From the NCBI RefSeq assembly GCF_023100805.1, contig NZ_CP095855.1, positions 3,265,001 through 3,329,000 on the forward strand: a stretch of DNA of 64,000 bases. Reading direction: 5' to 3'. The position numbers and the translations under genes were made by a program. Positions within the stretch are counted from its first letter, which is position 1; each line of letters starts with the position of its first letter. The notes under the pieces were generated by a model. The model was not told where the DNA came from and did not search any database. It saw nothing but the letters and a program-made list of their open reading frames with translations. This DNA comes from Chitinophaga filiformis (GTDB taxonomy: Bacteria; Bacteroidota; Bacteroidia; Chitinophagales; Chitinophagaceae). Below, piece after piece: positions 41,101 to 53,500 of the stretch.

Positions 41101-41548
41101 TATAACATCGGTAGATTCTATCATCTTGCGCAACCCGGTTATTAATCCTACCAAATACGATATAGTAAAGGATGCCACGAAGATGAGCTACGGTGGCAAC
41201 AATTTTATTATTCCATCGCAGTCGGGCAGTTATATCAGTTTAAAGCATATTGATCTGACCGGCATCACAGGCATAGAATTTATTGCTATGGCGCCGAAAG
41301 CACAGTTAAATGCTGCAGGCGGTATCATAGAGCTGCACATGGACGATCCGAATGGTAAATTGCTGGGGCAAACACCGTTCATCGGCGATGTACAGGGCGG
41401 TTCCCTGTTCAGTGGCAAGCCTGTGCTCTTACCTGTGTCAGCTACAGAAGGGTTCCACGATATCTATCTTGTATTTAAGAATAAAGATGCAGCAGCGGGA
41501 ACTTCTCTGATGGTAGTACTGAATACCACTTTCAAGATGGCAGAATAA
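38117..41548 (+). CDS. Secreted ThuA / sugar dehydrogenase / PKD / cytochrome c / CBM6-like fusion protein
   Basis: An 1143-aa exported protein (signal ending THAQ). Domains in order: ThuA glutamine amidotransferase-like (about 28-245; TTGDVL, FVGIHAATDCEYDW), PQQ-type glucose/sorbosone dehydrogenase propeller (about 263-697; NEPMEITVLNDGRILFIER, GLLGLNKDPDF), PKD domain (about 705-790; DPDGDTLQYTWKI), cytochrome c (about 870-950; CRSCH at 879-883, candidate Met ligand in VPMPAHP) and a C-terminal CBM6-like beta-sandwich (about 985-1143). The set fits oxidation of a carbohydrate outside the cytoplasm with transfer of electrons to haem. The substrate is unknown. A Nudix-like regulator is divergently transcribed 312 bp away. 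Confidence 0.9.
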   Translation: MARKDLSAFVLLLAILTFGPGYTHAQSLRVLVFSKTEGFRHASIIAGREAISKMAAEKNFAVDFTEDASLFKTSNLKRYNAVVFLSTTGDVLNDAQQQEFERYIQAGGGFVGIHAATDCEYDWPWYGRLAGAWFLDHPMPNNIQKGKFYVADKNSFATREMPDTFERTDEFYSFKQIDPTIHVLVKLDEKSYTGGKNGDNHPMSWYHDFDGGRSFYTNMGHTDETFKEPLFLKHLYAGLEYAMSAKAPVTLDYSKARPEENRFTKVVLAEKLNEPMEITVLNDGRILFIERHGAVKLYNTKTKQLKTIATIPVSTKYKDREGKESEAEDGLLGLNKDPDFASNHWIYLYYSDPLKSQNVLTRYTLNGDVLDLKSKKVLLEVATQREQCCHTGGSISWDGQGNLYLSTGDNTSPRATAYAPIDERELRSPWDAQKSSANTNDLRGKIIRIKPLTDGSYAIPEGNLFPKGTPKTRPEIYVMGDRNPFRIEVDKRSGFVYWGEIGPDANDADPVKGPAGQDEINQARKPGNFGWPYFVGDNIAYPKIDFTSDAASGKFDAARPVNTSPNNTGLKELPPAQKAFIWYPYGASKDFPLVGSGGRSAMAGPVFYSEDFRKAPRAFPKYYDGKLLIYEWMRGWIMAVTLDKEGNYVSMERFMPGYKFSNPMDMEFADNGDLYMLEYGSGWFSANDDARLIRIEYNGGNRKPVIRMSADKPGGAIPLQVNLTANETADPDGDTLQYTWKITSKNGYAKTIAGPEATLTFSKPGLYKASLTVSDNKGGVSTQSIELTAGNEAPDVRFDIGKNNKSFFIRDKTYNYKVEVKDKEDGALGSAKVKPADVFVNIAYVASGQDMPVAEAGHKMPAASAGSAKGLKLLNASDCRSCHSDYKKSIGPAYYAVSKKYQGNSTMLEKLVKKTIAGGKGVWGDVPMPAHPQLSADDAAEMIRYILSLSTPKPVNKSLPVAGAYAAKIPAGDKGDGAFVFNATYTDKGSNGLPGITSVDSIILRNPVINPTKYDIVKDATKMSYGGNNFIIPSQSGSYISLKHIDLTGITGIEFIAMAPKAQLNAAGGIIELHMDDPNGKLLGQTPFIGDVQGGSLFSGKPVLLPVSATEGFHDIYLVFKNKDAAAGTSLMVVLNTTFKMAE

Positions 41549-41563
41549 AAAAAGAGCGATCGT

Positions 41564-41611
41564 ATACAGGCAAGGTAGCCATTCATATAGGCCGCCTTGC
41601 CTGTATCATTT
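41564..41611. terminator. Bidirectional terminator hairpin
   Basis: ATACAGGCAAGGTAGCC pairs with GGCCGCCTTGCCTGTAT (two small mismatches) and is followed by CATTTTT. It lies between two convergent genes. Confidence 0.8.
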
Positions 41612-42040
41612 TTACTTTTTAGCCTTCTCCGGAATGAGTACAGGGCTTCCTTCGGATCCTACAAAGAATACCACCAGTTTGGCTTCCTTCGTCTTGCTCA
41701 GATTCCTGGTCTGATTATGCAGTCCGCCTGGTTCTTCCCAGAAAACCTCTCCTTGTTTGTAAACGTGTTTCTCTCCTTCAAATGTCGATTCTATTTCGCC
41801 TTCCAGCACATATCCGACAGTTGCCATCGGATGCCTGTGTGCATTTGACACTTCACCCGGTGCAAATCTTACCAGTACTACCTTGGCTTCATCTTTCTTA
41901 AGATCGGCAGGGAGCTGTTTTGTGAAAAGCACCTTAGGCGGATATGTTGTTACTTCCCCGCCATGTTCCTGGTGTTGTGCTTTTGTACCGAATGCGAATG
42001 CAGTGAGTAACACTGTAAGACTGAAAACAAACTTTTTCAT
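41612..42040 (-). CDS. Exported cupin-domain protein
   Basis: A 142-aa protein with a Sec signal ending GTKAQ. The core (about 45-125) is a single cupin barrel: HRHPMATVGYVLEGEIES gives two histidines and the GE of cupin motif 1, and EVFWEEPGGLHNQTRN gives motif 2 with its histidine. It likely binds one metal ion outside the cytoplasm. Function is unknown; exported single cupins of this kind are often found beside carbohydrate or redox genes. Monocistronic. Confidence 0.85.
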   Translation of the reverse strand: MKKFVFSLTVLLTAFAFGTKAQHQEHGGEVTTYPPKVLFTKQLPADLKKDEAKVVLVRFAPGEVSNAHRHPMATVGYVLEGEIESTFEGEKHVYKQGEVFWEEPGGLHNQTRNLSKTKEAKLVVFFVGSEGSPVLIPEKAKK

Positions 42041-42483
42041 AATAATGAGTTTAATAAAATAATAGCCACTTCCCGGCCTGATACTGTACAGGTTTGGATA
42101 CCTGGTTTTGTTATCGTTATACTATCGGTGATCATCAGCGGATAAGCAGGCTACTGGTACCTTCGGAAATATGCTTAAAGGTTGGCAATTTATATGCCTG
42201 TGCCAGCATACCTGCTTGGAACAACAGATGCAGGATTAGATTGCGCCTTTTGTGAACGGCCATGGTGGTTGATTTGGCAGGATCTGGGATAAGACCGTTT
42301 TAGACAGTACAGGGGCTATTACATACGCTGATACACAGGAAATCTTCCACTGTATATCGTGAAATCCCGAGCCTTTTCACTGATAGTCGTGAAGAGGCCA
42401 GATCCCGTTTCCGAAATGCATCCGGTAGAACGGCGGCGTTTATTCTATTCAGGAAATGAGTGACTGTTTTCGAACCGTGCTAC

Positions 42484-42533
42484 GCACTCCGTCAGGAGTG
42501 CCCGTGTTTGTAGCCCCGGGTGATAACCCGGGG
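42484..42533. repeat. Two perfect tandem hairpins (REP-like)
   Basis: Hairpin 1: GCACTCC-GTCA-GGAGTGC (42484-42501). Hairpin 2: CCCCGGG-TGATAA-CCCGGGG (42514-42533). A GTGTTT (42504-42509) before hairpin 2 can pair with AAACAC in the first repeat of the following array, closing a larger structure with an internal loop. Neither is followed by a T-tract. Paired hairpins of this sort resemble REP elements scattered by RAYT transposases; whether other copies exist cannot be seen here. Confidence 0.7.
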
Positions 42534-42534
42534 G

Positions 42535-42649
42535 ACGGAAACACAACGGAACGCGACGGAAACATGACGAAAACGCGACGGAACGCAACGGAACGCGACG
42601 GAAACACAACGGAACACGACGGAATGCAACGCAAACACGACGGAAATGG
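42535..42649. repeat. Tandem array of 10-11 bp repeats (consensus ACGGAA(A)CRCR)
   Basis: About eleven adjoining units mix 10-bp and 11-bp forms, for example ACGGAAACACA, ACGGAACGCG, ACGGAACGCA and ACGGAACACG. The array starts 1 bp after the hairpin pair. The mixed unit length keeps no reading frame for long, so a coding role is unlikely. Confidence 0.85.
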
Positions 42650-42756
42650 AAATGTGAAAAAAATCAGGCCCGGAATACGGTTAATAAAAAAGGCCGGAGT
42701 ATGATGACTCCGACCTTTCGGGTAATATACCCGGCAACAGCTAATGTATTGTATGT

Positions 42757-44214
42757 TTACATTTGTTGCTTATAGATACCAAACGTGTGAATGGCGGGAC
42801 ATGCCTTGCCGGCAGTGATCCGCAGTCTTACATATGAGGCGGTTACAGGTTTGAACTTAAGCAGCCATTTGTAACCAATAGACTGCTTTCCGGTTGCCTC
42901 AGGAATAGGAAGCCAGTTTTTACCATTCTTTGAATATTCTACAGACCATCCGGTGGTACGATGTCCTAACTCAATTACTTCCTGTATCATCAGCACGTCA
43001 AATGTTTTTGCAGTGCCAAGGTTGAAAGTGATGGTATCGGTCCTGGCATCATCTGTTGCTGCATAATAGGTGCTCTCAAGACGATCTGTCATATTAGAGG
43101 GCTTATAAATGCCACCGCGTGGATGAAGCGTCTTAACACTTGCACCACTGGCCAGATTGGTCTTAAAAGTACCACGGATCATCGCTCCCAGGCTATCGCT
43201 TCTTTTCGCGTCAACAGGAGAGATCAGCCCTTCCTTATTAGGCGGATAGTTCAGCAACAGTACACTGTTCCGGCCTACTGAATTAAAGTAAATGTCCCAG
43301 AGTTCGGCAACCGTCTTTACACGGGTATCTTCTTCGGGGTGATAGAACCAGCTTGGACGAATGGATACATCCACTTCCGCCGGCACGTAGGCAGTTCCGT
43401 CCAGCTCCCCATGATTCAATGCCGCGATATTGTCTGCCTCATTTTTGATAGACGATAAATTGATCGTTGACCAGCAGGGATCACCGGATATGCCCGATTC
43501 ATTACCCATCCAGCGACAATCAGCAAAGGCATTCGAGTTCTTTGTGCCAAACACAACGCAATTGGGTTGTAAACGGCGAACGGAATCTGCCCATCGTGTA
43601 TAGTAGGCAGTAGTAAGTTTGTCGGCGCCTGCACCGTCCCACCATATTTCCCAGATGGGGCCATAATTCCTTAACAGCTCTGACAACTGATCGGCGTAGT
43701 AATCACTGTAGTCGTCTGTGCCATACCTGGAATCATGCCTGTCGTGCGGCCCGAGATATATCCCTGCTTTGATACCGGCAGATTTACAGGCATCGGTAAA
43801 CTCCCTGACTACGTCTCCCTTGCCATCTTTCCAGGGACTGTTCTTCACTGAATAATTGGTGTGTGCTGTTGGCCAGTTGCAAAAGCCATCTGCATGTTTC
43901 GCTACAAAAATAGCGCTCGTAATACCGGCACTTTTAAGTACGCTTGTCCATTGCCTACAATCTAATGCAGTCGGATTGAACAATCGCGGGCTCGCTGTAC
44001 CATCGCCCTCATTGTCATTGGTAAAAGTATTCATACCAAAATGAAAGAAGGCGATCATTTCCCGGTGGTACCATTCTATCTGCCTGGCATTGGGAACAGG
44101 GCCTACCGGAGCCGGCGCCGTCTGTGCATTCACCCGGAAGGGCAGGAAAGCACTGATAGCTGACATGAGCACAAGGGGTGTGGTGAATTGTGATATGATC
44201 TTCCTGAAATTCAT
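42757..44214 (-). CDS. GH29 alpha-L-fucosidase with C-terminal F5/8 type C domain
   Basis: A 485-aa secreted enzyme (signal ending RVNAQ). GH29 barrel: HFGMNTFTN, the H-x-D motif in AKHADGFCNWPT, and nucleophile D193 in IWEIWWDGAGAD. The C-terminal ~130 residues (about 355-485) form a discoidin-like beta-sandwich with VLMIQEVIELGHRTTGWSVEYSKNG. The sequence style resembles the GH29-B group, which prefers branched alpha-1,3/1,4 fucose, but subfamily is a tentative call. It follows the GH2 gene by 109 bp and ends the second utilisation locus. Confidence 0.9.
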   Translation of the reverse strand: MNFRKIISQFTTPLVLMSAISAFLPFRVNAQTAPAPVGPVPNARQIEWYHREMIAFFHFGMNTFTNDNEGDGTASPRLFNPTALDCRQWTSVLKSAGITSAIFVAKHADGFCNWPTAHTNYSVKNSPWKDGKGDVVREFTDACKSAGIKAGIYLGPHDRHDSRYGTDDYSDYYADQLSELLRNYGPIWEIWWDGAGADKLTTAYYTRWADSVRRLQPNCVVFGTKNSNAFADCRWMGNESGISGDPCWSTINLSSIKNEADNIAALNHGELDGTAYVPAEVDVSIRPSWFYHPEEDTRVKTVAELWDIYFNSVGRNSVLLLNYPPNKEGLISPVDAKRSDSLGAMIRGTFKTNLASGASVKTLHPRGGIYKPSNMTDRLESTYYAATDDARTDTITFNLGTAKTFDVLMIQEVIELGHRTTGWSVEYSKNGKNWLPIPEATGKQSIGYKWLLKFKPVTASYVRLRITAGKACPAIHTFGIYKQQM

Positions 44215-44323
44215 ATGACGGTGATCTTTGAAGGAGTTCGTAATGAGGCAGCTGCATCATATGTAGATTGCGTCATTACAAAACATCCGGTGATTTTAAA
44301 ATAGTATTGATTCCTTTCCTTGT

Positions 44324-47479
<3,156 letters not shown>

Positions 47480-47608
47480 TTATATTTACAATTAATATTG
47501 CTCAATAGTACTACCACTCCACACGAGACCGCTGCCAGCCGATGCATATTGCTACGAATGGCCCCGGCAGCAGCCCCGTGCTTGTGGCAGGACTCTAACA
47601 ACAACTAC

Positions 47609-47692
47609 TTATTTCCCGGATTCGCTTTCACCACACGCAGAACTTCCGATACCGGCTGCGATGAGCAGCGTAGATACAAGGGTTTTCTTCAT
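47609..47692 (-). CDS. 27-codon orphan lipoprotein signal peptide, likely gene remnant
   Basis: An ATG at 47692 opens a 27-residue frame that is a textbook lipoprotein signal: MKKTL, a hydrophobic core (LLIAAGIG) and lipobox SSAC, then only seven residues (GESESGK) and TAA. It lies 13 bp after the stop of the F5/8C lipoprotein gene, on the same strand. Either a very small lipoprotein is made, or a larger lipoprotein gene has lost its body. The rest of 47471-47608 shows no continuation in any frame that I could recognise. Confidence 0.45.
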   Translation of the reverse strand: MKKTLVSTLLIAAGIGSSACGESESGK

Positions 47693-47705
47693 GTGCGTTT
47701 AGGTT

Positions 47706-48695
47706 TTAAAATATTTGTACTTCTGCAATGTTGGTACTGGATGTAGCGTATACTTTTGTTACGGTTATCTTCACATACCGCGCTTCTTTTAATGTAGAAA
47801 CAAAGTATCTGTACCAGGGTTGGCCGGCATCGTGGGGAATGTCCCTGATACTGGCCACATCATCCCAGGTAACATTATCAGCGCTTACGGCAACGGTAAT
47901 ATCCTGTGGTTGTCCATGTCCTTCCGTTTGCCAGTCGCCTTCAAAATAACGGTCCATAATGCCAATGCCATGTACTGGTTTCACTTCTCCCATATCAATG
48001 ATGATATAGTGAGGAGGCCCCGGCTCACCGCCAGACCATTTAGAGTTCCAGAAGGTGCCGGGATCGCCGTCAATAGCGGCTTTAGCGAGGCCGTTACCAC
48101 CGCCTTCCGCTGGTTCTTCTGTAGAGAAACCGGCAATGCTCCAGCCACTTTCATCGTAAGGTTGCATACTTGCCAGGTCAGCAGTACCATTTACGACGAA
48201 GTAAGTGGTTTGCTGGTAGCCGCTTCCTGCTGCCCCGCTGATGCTTTCTATGCTTACGGGGATCATATAGTCCTGGAAGGGATTGATCCGGTCCTTGGCT
48301 ATTATTTTAAGCGCCAGGTTGCCGGTACTGGCAGCGCCTTTCGCGATGGTGGCGCTGGCCTGCAGTTCGTAGCTGCCGGCGGGCAGTAAAGGGTAACTGG
48401 TACCGTTGTCTTCATTGAACTTCGCTACCAGGGAGGTGTCTGCCATGAAATGTACTGTTATCTCATTGCCGGCGTTGATACCCGATACGGTGGCATAGTC
48501 GGTACCTGTCAGTACAGCGCTGTAAGAGACTACAAAAGGCGTATCTGCAATGGAAAATTCCTTTTTAACAATACCTTTTCCTGCTTCGGGCATGTAGACT
48601 GTTTCAGCAGCATGATCATCTTTTTTGCATGCGCTGATGCAGGCAATAGCCAAAAGGAATGTATATATGTGAAGAGCTGAATGCTTTCTTTTCAT
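47706..48695 (-). CDS. SusE-like DUF1735 / F5-8C surface lipoprotein
   Basis: A 329-aa lipoprotein from ATG 48695 (lipobox CISAC). The N-terminal ~150 residues contain the FSIADTPFVVSYSAVLTGTDY and FNEDNGTSYPLLPAGSYEL patterns of DUF1735 domains found beside SusD genes. The C-terminal ~145 residues are an F5/8 type C (discoidin) carbohydrate-binding domain (GWSIAGFSTEE through SSTNIAEVQIF, including WDDVASIRDIP). Such proteins sit next to SusCD and bind the target glycan on the cell surface. It starts 21 bp after the SusD stop. Confidence 0.85.
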   Translation of the reverse strand: MKRKHSALHIYTFLLAIACISACKKDDHAAETVYMPEAGKGIVKKEFSIADTPFVVSYSAVLTGTDYATVSGINAGNEITVHFMADTSLVAKFNEDNGTSYPLLPAGSYELQASATIAKGAASTGNLALKIIAKDRINPFQDYMIPVSIESISGAAGSGYQQTTYFVVNGTADLASMQPYDESGWSIAGFSTEEPAEGGGNGLAKAAIDGDPGTFWNSKWSGGEPGPPHYIIIDMGEVKPVHGIGIMDRYFEGDWQTEGHGQPQDITVAVSADNVTWDDVASIRDIPHDAGQPWYRYFVSTLKEARYVKITVTKVYATSSTNIAEVQIF

Positions 48696-48715
48696 GACTG
48701 TGTTTTTATGTACGA

Positions 48716-50485
48716 TTAATACCCTGGATTCTGTCCGTTCACCCATGCATCCTTACCGCCATTCTGTGCCCGGATCTTATAATTCCGGTCCAGCACATTC
48801 TGCGGAATGGGCATCTGGTACATTTTGGGAAGGAATAAACGGTTACTCACATTTGTGCGCGTGTACACCAGCGTACCATTATTGGAGGTGATGACCATAC
48901 CCACCTCAGGGCGGTTCAACACCCCTGGTGTGCCATCGGCCATCTTATCAGCGATCTTCCAACGCAGTACATCCCACCAGCGTTTGTCTTCAAAGGCCAG
49001 TTCCACACGGCGTTCACGGCGAATGATCTCCCGCATTTTGTCTTTATTGACGCTACCGTATGTAGCCTCTACTGTGGGCAGGTTATTATTGCGCGTACGT
49101 ACTTTGTTCACAGCTGTCAGCACATCGGAAGTAGGGCCGTTCACTTCATTTTCGGCTTCTGCAAAACTGAGCAGCACCTCTGCATAACGGAAGAACATGT
49201 AGTTCTGATAGGAGGTGCTGTTGGCCCTGTTATCACTTCCGACGATACTTTCATCCAGTCTTTTGCAGGCATAATAACCGGTATGCGTAACATCGCTGCT
49301 ATAACCCAGGTCTATTTCATTTTCTGTACTCCGTCCAAGGCCTGCTATTGTCCGGATAGTATCACCCTGCCAGGGAGAGCCGTTAAAAAGGACGGTCTGG
49401 TAGAAGCGCTTTTCCCTGTTCGCATAAGGGTTCTGCGGATTATAACCGGAACCTGCTTCACCGATGGCCTTTCCGTTAGCCATAGAGAATTCATCTACCA
49501 GTTCCTGCGTAGGCTGGAAATTGCCCCATGCCACTTCGGTGCCGTTGACGATGGTAGGGCCTTCCTTACCTTCCAGCTGTCCGCCTTTTCCGGGCATATA
49601 TTGTCTGGCGAAGATGGATTCAAGGCTATTGTTAGCTGTTTTCAGGAATAAGTTGCGGAAGTCAGGATAGAGGTCATACACGCCGAGGTCTATTACCGCC
49701 TTGTTTGTTGCTGCTGCTTTTTTCCATCTCTCCAGGTCGCCTCCGGGACTGGCGGCGCTACCAGAATTGCGCAGGGGACTGGCTTCAAAAAGCTCGCACC
49801 ATCCTTTCAGGGTGAGTGCCGCTCCTTTGGTAGGCCTGCCGGGTTCCGACTGACTGGCCGGTAAGATGGTAGCTATTTCCGCCAGTTCATTCGTAATAAA
49901 CTGGAAGGTGGCTTCTTCCGTACTTCTTGGTACATAGATACTGTCGCCCTGTGTAATGTTATCCAGCGTTCTTGTAATAACAGGTACACCGCCATAGGCC
50001 ATCCACAGCCAGTGATAGAACATAGCGCGGAGGAAACGTGCCTCAGCGATCCTTTTGATTTTATAGTCGTCGGGCAGCCCCGATGCCGTTACTTTTTCTA
50101 TGAACAGGTTACATTTCCTGATCTTCTCGTAGTTGCCGGTCCTGCCGTCGTTGTTGTCTGTCTTTCCCCAGTACCACATGTCCCAGGGGCCGCGGGGCAG
50201 ATTGGAAGGCGTGACATTGGCAACCCGTATATTGGCATATCCCTGCATCCAGGTAACCCCTACGTCAGAGTTGTCGGTATATTGGTCCAGGTGTTCCGTT
50301 TCATTGTTCATGTCGGGAAGCTGGTTGTACACATCATTCAGGAACAGGTCTGCATTGGCGGGCGATGCCCATACAATATCATCGCCTACGCGATCTCTTG
50401 GTGATATTTCCAGGGAGTTTTTATTACAGGCTGTTAGCGCTACACCCAGAAGGGCAATAAGGCAGCTTTGTTTTATGGTGATCAT
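48716..50485 (-). CDS. SusD/RagB-like glycan-binding lipoprotein (second locus)
   Basis: A 589-aa lipoprotein (lipobox LTAC, C20). It shows the SusD N-terminal region (ANADLFLNDVYNQLPD), the RFLRAMFYHWLWMAYGGVPVI helix-turn, the MFFRYAEVLLSFAEAENEVNG motif and the C-terminal RRERRVELAFEDKRWWDVLRWK block. It starts 17 bp after the SusC stop and forms the surface binding lid of that transporter. Ligand unknown; the neighbouring GH2 and GH29 genes suggest a galactose- and fucose-bearing glycan. Confidence 0.94.
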   Translation of the reverse strand: MITIKQSCLIALLGVALTACNKNSLEISPRDRVGDDIVWASPANADLFLNDVYNQLPDMNNETEHLDQYTDNSDVGVTWMQGYANIRVANVTPSNLPRGPWDMWYWGKTDNNDGRTGNYEKIRKCNLFIEKVTASGLPDDYKIKRIAEARFLRAMFYHWLWMAYGGVPVITRTLDNITQGDSIYVPRSTEEATFQFITNELAEIATILPASQSEPGRPTKGAALTLKGWCELFEASPLRNSGSAASPGGDLERWKKAAATNKAVIDLGVYDLYPDFRNLFLKTANNSLESIFARQYMPGKGGQLEGKEGPTIVNGTEVAWGNFQPTQELVDEFSMANGKAIGEAGSGYNPQNPYANREKRFYQTVLFNGSPWQGDTIRTIAGLGRSTENEIDLGYSSDVTHTGYYACKRLDESIVGSDNRANSTSYQNYMFFRYAEVLLSFAEAENEVNGPTSDVLTAVNKVRTRNNNLPTVEATYGSVNKDKMREIIRRERRVELAFEDKRWWDVLRWKIADKMADGTPGVLNRPEVGMVITSNNGTLVYTRTNVSNRLFLPKMYQMPIPQNVLDRNYKIRAQNGGKDAWVNGQNPGY

Positions 50486-50502
50486 TTTTCTTTCAGTTTT
50501 GT

Positions 50503-53500
50503 TTAGAAGGTGACATTCAGACCTACTGAGGTGGTTTGTTGCTGGAAGTAATATTGTCCGTTGGAAGAGCGCGCTTCCGGATCAATCTTCTCTTTCATAT
50601 GCGGTGTCCACGTCCACAGGTTTTGTCCGGCAGCATATACACGCAGCTGTTGTATGCCTACCCTTTTAGTAAGTCTTGAAGGCAGGGAATAGCCCAGTTC
50701 AGCACTTCTCAGTTTGATATAGGAAGCATCTCTTACCCACCAGGAAGAAAACCTGGTGTTATAATCTTTTGGCTGTGTGCTGACACGCGGATACAGGGCA
50801 TTGGTATTGGCAGGGGTCCAGTGATCATTGTAATACAGTTCACTGGCAGAGCCCTGCTGATCGAAGGGGAATACCAGGTTACCGCCTACAGGAAGACTGA
50901 TCTGGGTAGCCGCCTGCAGCAGCAGGTTGAGGTCAAATCCTTTCCATGACAAAGCAGGAGAGAGGCCAAAGATCATCTGTGGAGTACCGTTTGGCCTGCC
51001 GATCACTGTCTGGTCATTGTCGTCGATAATACCATCTGGTTTACCGGAAGGGCCACTCAGGTCTGCATATTTCAGATCGCCGGGATGTACCGGCGCATCG
51101 GGAATGGAAGCAACACCTGTTTTCAGGGAACCATCTGAGTTAAAGTCTGCCGGCGTAAAATAGCCAAGTGCTTTCAATCCGAATTGTGTGCCATTGGAAC
51201 GTCCTGTCTGGCGGCGGTTAGGATTGTTGTAGGTGGCATCTGTTTCAAATACCTGCAGCAGTTTATTCTGTGCATAAGTGAAGTTGCCGTTCAGGTCCAG
51301 TCGCAGGCCATTGGTAAAGGTATGCGTGGTACCCACAGCTATTTCAAATCCGTGGTTACTCATTACAGCTGCATTCTGTTCTGTGAGGCCCACGCCATAT
51401 TCCGCCGGTACGGTAACCGTAGGAGGCACCAGCATGTTGGAGCGTTTTTCGTAGAAGTAGTCGGCTGTTACTGTAAGTTTACCTTTCCACAGCGATGCAT
51501 CTATTCCCACATCAGATTTTTTAGCTCTTTCCCAGGTAATGGAAGTATTGGCCTGCAATACCTCGCTGATACCTGCTGTTAGCTTTCCGTCGAGTACAGC
51601 AGCATTGTTGTAGATGGAATAGCCTGTGAGATATTGGAAAGGGCCGCCGGCCAGGTTGCCGGATTCGCCATAAGATGCTCGCAGCTTCAGTGCGTCTACC
51701 CAGGTCACATTATCTTTCATGAAATTTTCGCGGGCCATATTCCAGCCCAGTGAATAGGCGGGGAAGAAGCCGTATTTGTGACCGGGCGCAAAGTAATAGT
51801 GGCCATCATATCTGCCGGATACTTCTGCCAGGTATTTACCATCGTAGTTATAACTCAGGCGGTATACATAACCTATCTGTCTTTGCTGTGATGATGAGCC
51901 ACCATTGGACAGCTCTCCCTGTGCAGTACCACCACGATCCAGTTCATCGATATCTATAGGATAATTGATCCTGCCACCGGAGAGATCCCAGTATTTCTGC
52001 GTGCGCGATTCCAGTACGCCCAGGAAAGTAACATCGTTTTTACCAAAGGTGTTATGGTAGTTAAGATAGCCCTGGTAGGTGAACGATTTATTCTGACTGG
52101 TGCCCAGGTTCAGTGTTGGTTTCGAAGGACCGATATAAGTCGGGTTGAAGGTGTAGGGCGTTGTTGTAAAATCTGCGCTGTAAGTCAGAATAGGTGTCTT
52201 CCATGTTTTAGAATAGGTATTGTAGGGATCATAACTGGCCACACCTTTGATGCTGAGGCCTTTTATGAAGGGCAATTGCTGTTCAATGCTGAAGGTGGTC
52301 ATGATCTGTGTATTCTCGTTACGGGAATACCCGCTGTGTGCAATAGTACCTACCAGTGAATTGGTGATATAGCTGCCCCACAGGCCGTTGGAATAATAGA
52401 TGGCGGAGGTGGGCGGTGTTCTGAAGGCCTGGTACATGATGCCTCCGCCAGCAGAAGCGTAACGGTTATTGGGATCGCCGCTGCCGGGATCTGAATATCC
52501 GGAGTAGGTCTGATCTTCTACCCAGCCGCTGAGCGAAAGCGATACCCGGGTATATTTAGTTGCTTCAATGTCCAGGTTGGCCAGTGCATTGTATTTTTTA
52601 AGGTTGGTAGTAGAGAACTGTCCTTCCTGGCTGGTATAGCCTAAAGCAGCGAAATATTTCACCTTTTCAGTGCCTCCGGATAATTGCAGGTTGTGATTGG
52701 TCAGTATGGCATTACGCTGGATCACATCCCGCAATCCGCGGCTGTTGGGATACCTGTCGCGGTCTGCATCTGCTGCGCCATCTACGGTTTTTTTGTATCC
52801 TGCTATTTGTGCATCTGTGAAAGAGAGTGCGAAATTATCATTCCTGTTGGCTTCATTGGCCAGTAATGCATACTGGTAGGAGTTAACCATGCGGGGCATC
52901 CTGGTAGGATTCTGAAAACCTGCATAACCGTTGTAGGAGAGAACAGGAGCGCCCGTCTTTCCTTTTTTGGTGGTGACCAGGATAACGCCATTGGCGCCGG
53001 CAAGGCCATAGGGCGCCACGGCAGCAGCATCCTTTAATATTGTAATGCTTTCAATAGTGGCGGGGTCCAGTCTTGAAAAGTCTCTGTATATGCCGTCTAC
53101 GACCAGCAGCGGGTTGGCATTACCAAGGGTGGAAGTACCCCTGATCCGAATCCTTGAACCATCCAGTCCAGGTTCACCGCTTCCCTGGTCGGCAATAAGA
53201 CCAGGCATACGACCCACGAGGTTGTTGGTCATATTCACCACGGGTTTCTGTGCGAAGTCTTTTCCTTTCACTGCAGATACTGCCGCTATGCTGGTAGCTT
53301 TCAGCTGCGTGCCATAACCCACTACGATTATTTCACCAAGCGCGGTCGTATTTTCTTCCAGTTGTACATTGATGGTGGCACGTCCGGCTACAGGTACTTC
53401 TTTGGTGTTATAACCGATAAAAGAGAAAACCAGGGTACTTTGTTCGTCAGCCACGCGGATGGAGAATTTCCCTTCCTGGTCTGTATTGGTGCCGTTGGCG

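Larger units (their letters stand above)
42041..42756. other. Gene-poor 716-bp stretch
   Basis: No convincing gene. A 42-codon minus-strand frame (42135-42263) lacks any recognisable feature. The right half holds two perfect hairpins and an array of 10-11 bp repeats, listed separately. Confidence 0.6.

Noticed and set aside
38117..41548. A role for the ThuA fusion protein in trehalose use
   Set aside because: The ThuA name is historical; no trehalase or trehalose transporter gene is present and the other domains point to general sugar oxidation.
42135..42263. A 42-codon minus-strand frame in the gene-poor stretch
   Set aside because: It has no recognisable domain, signal or membrane segment and is short enough to arise by chance; it could be a gene remnant, but nothing supports that.
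42535..42649. A CRISPR array
   Set aside because: Units are 10-11 bp with no spacers and no cas genes nearby; it is a simple tandem repeat.
42456..42704. An 82-codon plus-strand frame through the repeat array
   Set aside because: Its codons simply follow the 10-11 bp repeats and hairpins, it shows no protein-like features, and the mixed repeat length gives low-complexity D/G/N/T/R runs.
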